From Rickettsiales bacterium (GTDB lineage Bacteria; Pseudomonadota; Alphaproteobacteria; Rickettsiales; UBA3002): a DNA stretch of 10,168 bases. Below, piece after piece: positions 6,156-10,168 of this stretch. The notes under the pieces were generated by a model. That model was not told where the DNA came from and did not search any database. It saw nothing but the letters and a program-made list of their open reading frames with translations. Positions within the stretch are counted from its first letter, which is position 1, and every line of letters starts with the position of its first letter. The stretch covers positions 1 through 10,168 of the forward strand of contig PBPD01000155.1 in the NCBI GenBank assembly GCA_002725445.1, written 5' to 3'. Position numbers and translations under genes: made by a program.

Positions 6156-6875
6156 CTATTGCAGCGCCACACCTTCTTGGCGGCCTGCGGCCACGCCTTC
6201 AAACATCATACTCAGTGCACATGCGCGCTCGAACGCTTGCGTGCTGATAGCCTGGTTCCACAATCGTCCCACCGGATCTATTGTATTATCGTTTGTTTCA
6301 GCGGCTTTGTATAGGGGGTCTTGCCTCATGCCTGTCGTAGTTTTTGAACGCTCAACACGTGTCAGCCCCATTACCTCCATCGTATCTTCCATGGAAGCCC
6401 ACCCTAATGCAGAAATATGATCGCGTGATACACCTTCACGTAATGCTTCGGGAATTTCATGCGGCCCATCAACTCCGTTTTCCTCACCAATCACTGCATT
6501 AATATGCCGCAACACGTCATATTCTACTTTATATTTAACCAGCGCCTTCAACAGCTTATCATCGAAAAAGGTATGTTTATTATCGCGGATTTTGCCAGTA
6601 AGCGCCTTCAACCCTTCATTGATCGATGCGCCATCTGTAAAATAGCTCTGCACCTCATCTGGTTTATTATATGCCTCTAATGCACCGTTTTTGGTGTGTT
6701 CCATAGTTTCACGCATAAAGCGCTGAAACCGCACCAAGTCAGCGGGTATGGTCATTCGGGGGGCTTGGCGGCCTACATTAGCGCGCTCCATGCGCTGTGC
6801 CCACACGCCTTTCTCTGGCTCCGCTGCCTGTGTCTCAGACGTCTGTGTTTCAGACCCTTGCATGGCCTCTGTCAT
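6156..6875 (-). CDS. Orphan 239-residue protein between tkt and gap
   Basis: I do not recognise this protein. Residues 1-35 are polar and probably disordered, with a pentapeptide repeat SETQT-SETQA (8-17) that is also visible in DNA as two imperfect 15-bp units at 6827-6856. The rest looks soluble and helical: a segment near 43-60, then GLKALTGKI (88-96), DDKLLKALVKY (105-115) and NAVIGEE (126-132), and a C-terminal helix rich in Ala and Met (about 204-230). The middle matches the 172-residue neighbour and faintly the EF-hand protein. AGGAGA six bases upstream supports the start. It lies 67 bp after tkt on the same strand. Much of the coding region (about 6250-6720) looks AT-richer than tkt or gap, which may reflect relaxed constraint or acquisition from elsewhere. 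No catalytic motif is visible. Confidence 0.7.
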   Translation of the reverse strand: MTEAMQGSETQTSETQAAEPEKGVWAQRMERANVGRQAPRMTIPADLVRFQRFMRETMEHTKNGALEAYNKPDEVQSYFTDGASINEGLKALTGKIRDNKHTFFDDKLLKALVKYKVEYDVLRHINAVIGEENGVDGPHEIPEALREGVSRDHISALGWASMEDTMEVMGLTRVERSKTTTGMRQDPLYKAAETNDNTIDPVGRLWNQAISTQAFERACALSMMFEGVAAGRQEGVALQ

Positions 6876-6942
6876 TACTACTCTCCTGTCCGTGCATACA
6901 CAGCCAGTAATAGCAGCAATTCGTTAGCAAAAGGTAAAGACG

Positions 6943-8949
6943 CTAAGCCAGACGCGTTTTAACCGCCTGAATGATCGCATCCGAGGTGATACCGAACTGT
7001 TTATACAGCTCGCCCGCCGGTGCCGACGCACCAAAACCCTGCATGCCGACAAAGGCACCATTCTCGCCGATATAGCGCTCCCAGCCAAAGCCAATGCCTG
7101 CCTCGCACGCCACTTTCACAGCGTCTTTTGGCAGCACTTCGTCGCGGTAGCTTTGCGGCTGCTGCTCAAACAGCTCCCAGCATGGCATCGACACCACGCG
7201 CACGGCCACTCCTTGTTCGCGCAGCTTTTCGGCGGCTTCCACGCATAAATGCAACTCCGAACCTGTGCCCATCAGCACCGCTTGCGGGTTATCATCCGAA
7301 GCCTCCGCCAACGTATACGCACCATAAGCACAGAGATTTTCTTCCGTGTAGCTATTGCGCAAATGCGGCAATCCCTGACGGCTGAGTGCCAGCACGCTCG
7401 GCGCTTTGTCGCTGCCCACCGCCAATGCCCAGCATTCCGCGGTTTCGGTGGCATCGGCCGGGCGCATCATCTGCACATTCGGCATCGCTCGCAGGCTGGC
7501 CACATGCTCCACCGGCTGGTGGGTTGGCCCGTCTTCGCCCAGCCCAATCGAATCATGCGTCATCACATAAATCACGCGCTGCTGCATCAATGCCGACAGG
7601 CGAATCGACGGACGGCAATAATCGGTAAACACCAAAAACGTGCCGCCATACGGTACAAACCCGCCATGCAATGCCAGCCCGTTCATGGCCGCGGCCATAC
7701 CGTGCTCGCGCACACCATAATAGATGTAATGGCCTTTATAATCCGGTGCCGCCACAGGCTCTTGGCCTTGCGCTTTGGTGTTGTTCGATCCGGTCAGATC
7801 CGCCGAACCACCAATCATCGCCGGAATATGCGGGGTCAGTGCATCCAGCACATTTTGCGAGGATTTACGTGTCGCTTCCTTAGGTGCATTTTCCGCCAGC
7901 TGCTTTTTCAGCGTGTTAATGGCATTCATCCAACCATCGGGCAGCTCGCCGCTGACGCGACGCGCAAACGCATCACCCTGCGCATCCGCATCCAGACGCT
8001 CACTCCACTCCGCAAAGGCCTTGCCGCCTTGCGCGCCAGCGGCACGCCATGCATCCAGCACGTCCGACGGAATCTCAAAATCGCCATGCCCCCAGCCCAG
8101 ACGCTCACGCGCGCCCTTAATTTCATCCGCACCAAGCGGCGCACCATGGCTCGAGGATTTACCCGCCTTGGTAGGCGCACCTTTGCCGATTTCGGTTTTG
8201 CAGGCAATCATGCTCGGCTTATCGCTTGCTTTGGCATTATAAATAGCCGACGCAATCGCCACCGGATCATGCCCGTCTACACTCTGGGTGTGCCAGCCGC
8301 AGGACTCGAAGCGCTTAATCGTATCTTCGCTGACCGCCAGGCTGGTCGGCCCGTCAATCGAGATGCCATTATCATCAAACAGCACAATCAGCTTATCCAG
8401 CTGCCAATGCCCCGCCATCGAAATCGCTTCCTGACTAATCCCTTCCATCAGGCAGCCATCGCCGGCAATCACAAATGTATGATGATCCACCAGCGCATTA
8501 CCATATTCCGCATTTAGCAAACGCTCTGCCAGCGCCATGCCCACCGCATTGGCCAGCCCCTGCCCCAGCGGGCCGGTGGTGGTTTCGATACCACTTGCAT
8601 GGCCAAACTCCGGGTGGCCTGCGGTTTTAGCGCCCCACTGACGGAAATTCTTGATCTCATCAAGCGTCATATCCTCATACCCGGTCAGATACAGCAATGC
8701 ATATTGCAGCATCGAGCCGTGCCCCGCCGACAACACAAAGCGGTCGCGGTCTGGCCAGTTGGGATGTTTGGGGTCATATTTCAGAATGTCACGAAACAAT
8801 ACCGTCGCCACATCGGCCATACCCATTGGCATGCCCGGATGCCCCGAGGCCGCTTTTTCCACCGCATCCATTGCAAGGGCGCGAATGGCATTGGCCATAT
8901 CCTGATGTGAAACATGGGAGTCGGTGGTTGGTGCAGTAGCAGCGGTCAT
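6943..8949 (-). CDS. tkt: Transketolase
   Basis: It moves two-carbon ketol units between sugar phosphates using thiamine diphosphate and a divalent metal, linking the pentose phosphate pathway (or Calvin cycle) to glycolysis. At 668 residues it is full length. The N-terminal pyrophosphate domain has SGHPGMPMG (35-43), SAGHGSM (74-80), TGPLGQG (125-131) and the ThDP/metal motif GDGCLMEG (163-170) ending at Asn194. The pyrimidine domain has YGVREHGM (411-418) with catalytic Glu415, and HDSIGLGEDGPTHQP (465-479). A C-terminal domain follows from about 535. No key residue is missing. The first 14 residues are a variable extension, so a slightly later start is possible, though no other start has a better binding site; only a distant GGA precedes this ATG. 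It heads the minus-strand cluster and is divergent from the DUF4164 gene across a 206-bp regulatory region. Confidence 0.98.
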   Translation of the reverse strand: MTAATAPTTDSHVSHQDMANAIRALAMDAVEKAASGHPGMPMGMADVATVLFRDILKYDPKHPNWPDRDRFVLSAGHGSMLQYALLYLTGYEDMTLDEIKNFRQWGAKTAGHPEFGHASGIETTTGPLGQGLANAVGMALAERLLNAEYGNALVDHHTFVIAGDGCLMEGISQEAISMAGHWQLDKLIVLFDDNGISIDGPTSLAVSEDTIKRFESCGWHTQSVDGHDPVAIASAIYNAKASDKPSMIACKTEIGKGAPTKAGKSSSHGAPLGADEIKGARERLGWGHGDFEIPSDVLDAWRAAGAQGGKAFAEWSERLDADAQGDAFARRVSGELPDGWMNAINTLKKQLAENAPKEATRKSSQNVLDALTPHIPAMIGGSADLTGSNNTKAQGQEPVAAPDYKGHYIYYGVREHGMAAAMNGLALHGGFVPYGGTFLVFTDYCRPSIRLSALMQQRVIYVMTHDSIGLGEDGPTHQPVEHVASLRAMPNVQMMRPADATETAECWALAVGSDKAPSVLALSRQGLPHLRNSYTEENLCAYGAYTLAEASDDNPQAVLMGTGSELHLCVEAAEKLREQGVAVRVVSMPCWELFEQQPQSYRDEVLPKDAVKVACEAGIGFGWERYIGENGAFVGMQGFGASAPAGELYKQFGITSDAIIQAVKTRLA

Positions 8950-8991
8950 AGGTCAAGCATTCCGAATGGTTGGTTAGCAGAAATCGGGCAT

Positions 8992-9019
8992 AGCATAACA
9001 GCAAAGATCAAGATGAAAA
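8992..9019 (-). promoter_or_regulatory. Candidate tkt promoter with extended -10
   Basis: On the minus strand TTTTCA (9014-9019, four of six) and TATGCT (8992-8997, four of six) are 16 bases apart, and the -10 is preceded by TGT, giving an extended -10. Transcription would start near 8985 with a leader of about 36 bases. The -35 lies inside the left arm of the palindrome at 9012-9033, so a protein bound there could control tkt. Confidence 0.4.
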
Positions 9020-9033
9020 CTGCAATTTTCATC
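9012..9033. promoter_or_regulatory. 22-bp near-perfect palindrome between divergent promoters, operator candidate
   Basis: GATGAAAA (9012-9019) and TTTTCATC (9026-9033) are exact inverted repeats around a six-base centre, CTGCAA, in which TGCA is itself palindromic. Only one base pair of the dyad fails. It overlaps the predicted tkt -35 and lies 16 bp left of the predicted -35 for the plus-strand genes. The symmetry suits a dimeric repressor or activator; as RNA it could form an eight-pair hairpin. I cannot name the regulator. Confidence 0.55.
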
Positions 9034-9049
9034 CGCGCGCACTTCACTC

Positions 9050-9077
9050 TTGCCTTGCGGGTTTGCACTGCTATTAT
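9050..9077 (+). promoter_or_regulatory. Candidate promoter for the DUF4164-zapA genes
   Basis: TTGCCT (9050-9055, four of six) and TATTAT (9072-9077, five of six) are separated by 16 bases. Transcription would start near 9084, at the foot of the terminator-like hairpin, leaving a leader of about 72 bases before the ATG at 9156. Confidence 0.4.
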
Positions 9078-9083
9078 CGCACA

Positions 9084-9111
9084 GGCTAACAACGATTTAG
9101 CCGTTTTTTTT
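9084..9111 (+). terminator. Intrinsic-terminator-like hairpin with T8 tract, upstream of DUF4164
   Basis: GGCTAA (9084-9089), a seven-base loop and TTAGCC (9097-9102) form a perfect six-pair stem, followed by one G and eight Ts (9104-9111). This is the classic Rho-independent shape in plus orientation, although the stem is short and half AT. No plus-strand gene precedes it for several kilobases, so it may end a small RNA, act as an attenuator, or be a structured 5' end of the zapA transcript. Confidence 0.55.
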
Positions 9112-9155
9112 CAACACGACACCCGCTTTACGACAACCAACAAAAAGGCGCTCGG

Positions 9156-9518
9156 ATGACCAACGACACCTCTTCTACGCTGGCAACTGCCATGCAACGG
9201 CTGCACCAATCGCTGGACACGCTGGATAAGGCGGTCGAACAAAAACTGGCGCATGGCGCTGCTCAGCCTGCCACCGCCGATGCAGACGCACTGGTGGAAG
9301 AAGCCACCCGCGACTATGCCGAACGTGTGAGCATTCTGGAAGCCGAATGCGACAATTTCACGCAGGAAAACGAAGCGCTGCGCGAAGAAAATATCCGCCT
9401 GTCCAACCAGCTGCAACAGCTGCAGGACGAGCATATCCAGCTCAAGCAGGTGACCGACAAAGCCACCGAAAAGCTAGACTCCACGATCAAACAACTTGAT
9501 CTGATCGCGGAGGGCTGA
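9156..9518 (+). CDS. DUF4164-type coiled-coil protein upstream of zapA
   Basis: This 120-residue protein is almost entirely helical and predicted coiled coil. The opening ATAMQRLHQSLDTLDKAVEQ (10-29) matches my recollection of alphaproteobacterial DUF4164 proteins, found just upstream of zapA. A low-complexity Ala-rich linker (about 31-45) is followed by a long heptad-like region (about 46-116) rich in Glu, Gln and Leu. There is no membrane segment or enzyme motif. The family's function is not established as far as I know; the link with ZapA suggests a role in the division apparatus, perhaps as a ZapB-like partner, which is inference. AAAGG seven bases upstream supports the start. It is two bases from zapA, so the pair is almost certainly one operon. 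Confidence 0.82.
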   Translation: MTNDTSSTLATAMQRLHQSLDTLDKAVEQKLAHGAAQPATADADALVEEATRDYAERVSILEAECDNFTQENEALREENIRLSNQLQQLQDEHIQLKQVTDKATEKLDSTIKQLDLIAEG

Positions 9519-9520
9519 GC

Positions 9521-9886
9521 ATGAGCACCACCACCATTACGATTGCGAATCGCGAATATCAGATGACCTGCGACGACGGGCAGGAAGCGCATTTGCACAA
9601 GCTGGCGCAGCAAATTGATGACCGTTTGCGCAAGCTCGCACAGCAAATGGGCAACCGTGTGCCACAAGATATGCTGTTTGTGCTGGCACTGGTGATGCAG
9701 GCCGACGAACTGCACGATTTGCGCGCCGAGATTAATGGGCTCAACCAGCAGCTCGCACGGCTGGAATCAGGCGACGGCGCTGCCATTGCCAACGCCCAAC
9801 TGCAAGAGACCGAACAAGCCATGGCCGCCAGCGTCGACGATATCAGCGCACGGCTGGACGCCATCGCCCAAAAAATCCTCGTTTAA
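9521..9886 (+). CDS. zapA: Cell division protein ZapA
   Basis: ZapA binds FtsZ and bundles its filaments at the division site. The 121-residue protein begins with the typical strand-turn-strand region ITIANREYQMTCDDGQEAHL (6-25), followed by the helix LHKLAQQIDDRLRKLAQQMG (25-44) and the conserved-looking VPQDMLFVLALVMQADEL (47-64). A C-terminal coiled coil follows, as expected for the tetramer-forming helix. Family length is about 100-130 residues. A strong GGAGGG six bases upstream lies across the end of the DUF4164 gene, which favours coupled translation. The last codons and stop are duplicated just downstream (9874-9901), without changing the protein as read. I looked for a 6S RNA after it, as in many proteobacteria, but the space before the next gene is too short. 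Confidence 0.93.
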   Translation: MSTTTITIANREYQMTCDDGQEAHLHKLAQQIDDRLRKLAQQMGNRVPQDMLFVLALVMQADELHDLRAEINGLNQQLARLESGDGAAIANAQLQETEQAMAASVDDISARLDAIAQKILV

Positions 9887-9901
9887 TAATCCTCGTTTAG
9901 C
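9874..9901 (+). repeat. Tandem 14-bp duplication at the zapA stop codon
   Basis: AATCCTCGTTTA occurs at 9874-9885 and again at 9888-9899, a unit of 14 bases. The first copy encodes the C-terminal residues and stop of ZapA; the second is in the intergenic space and out of frame. It looks like a recent slippage event. The 64-bp space to the next gene shows no clear terminator. Confidence 0.85.
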
Positions 9902-9950
9902 AATCTGCATTAAATAATACGTACAACACACCAAGCACAGGAATATAATC

Positions 9951-10168
9951 ATGCGCACTCTAGGACTACTCGGCGGTATGAGCTGGGAATCAACCCGCGA
10001 ATATTACCGCATTCTCAATCAGGAAGCCCGCGCCGAACTGGGCGGCCTGCATTCGGCCAAACTGCTATTGCACTCGTTTGATTTTGCCGAGATCGCTAAA
10101 CTGCAGCATGACGATAAATGGGACACGCTGGGCGACATGCTGGCCAACGCCGCACAAGGCTTGCAGGC
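9951..10168 (+). CDS. Aspartate/glutamate racemase family protein, N-terminal part only
   Basis: These cofactor-independent racemases interconvert L- and D-aspartate or related amino acids using two cysteines. The 72 visible residues begin MRTLGLLGGMSWESTREYY, the signature opening of the YgeA/RacD-like group, followed by the helix and the strand KLLLHSFDFAEI. The two catalytic cysteines lie further along in the family, about residues 80-85 and 190-195, so activity cannot be judged here. AGGA eight bases before the ATG supports the start. It follows zapA by 64 bp on the same strand and may be read through from that operon. A role in D-amino acid supply for cell wall synthesis is plausible but unproven; some family members act on other substrates. 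Confidence 0.88.
   Translation, partial: MRTLGLLGGMSWESTREYYRILNQEARAELGGLHSAKLLLHSFDFAEIAKLQHDDKWDTLGDMLANAAQGLQ

Noticed and set aside
7249..8517. Plus-strand open frame of 422 codons opposite transketolase
   Set aside because: The translation is rich in His, Arg, Ala and Cys with no domain, and lies fully antisense to a clearly real transketolase with all motifs. It is a shadow frame of a GC-rich gene.
9887..9950. Possible 6S RNA after zapA
   Set aside because: 6S RNA often follows zapA, but only 64 bp separate it from the next gene, too short for a molecule of about 180 bases, and no long imperfect hairpin is visible.
1..10168. Mobile element, CRISPR array or defence system
   Set aside because: I saw no transposase or integrase motifs, long terminal inverted repeats, spaced direct repeats or toxin-antitoxin pair. 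The gene content is mainly housekeeping.

Overview
The window suggests an alphaproteobacterium. By eye it is moderately GC-rich, around the mid-50s percent. The evidence is a tkt, gap, pgk, fba cluster next to a DUF4164 coiled-coil gene and zapA, a neighbourhood I associate with that class. Genus and order cannot be fixed from the sequence; the unrecognised small genes point to a less-studied lineage.

Layout from left to right. A class I fructose-bisphosphate aldolase (minus strand) runs off the left edge. Behind it is a 131-residue unrecognised gene on the same strand. A plus-strand gene of 193 residues with one canonical EF-hand loop sits opposite the cluster and separates aldolase from phosphoglycerate kinase. 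Then, all on the minus strand and transcribed right to left, come transketolase, two small orphan genes (239 and 172 residues), GAPDH, an ATP-grasp ligase of unknown substrate, and phosphoglycerate kinase. A 206-bp divergent region holds a palindrome and a terminator-like hairpin. To its right, on the plus strand, are a DUF4164-type coiled-coil gene, zapA, and the start of an aspartate/glutamate racemase family gene.

The core genes form one metabolic module. Aldolase and transketolase handle sugar phosphates around glyceraldehyde 3-phosphate and fructose phosphates; GAPDH and PGK run the triose section of glycolysis or gluconeogenesis. DUF4164 and ZapA belong to cell division. The racemase could feed D-amino acid supply for peptidoglycan, but only its N-terminus is visible.

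The points most worth a second look are these. Two adjacent orphan proteins appear to be diverged paralogs, and the EF-hand protein may be a third, distant relative. pgk and gap share almost the same compact upstream element, consistent with leaderless transcripts. GAPDH has substitutions at the classical NAD/NADP specificity positions. An ATP-grasp ligase lies between gap and pgk. An intrinsic-terminator-like hairpin lies where no plus-strand gene precedes it. I see no CRISPR array, tRNA, rRNA, insertion sequence or phage gene. Most of the window is an ordinary housekeeping cluster, and I cannot claim a new system with confidence.
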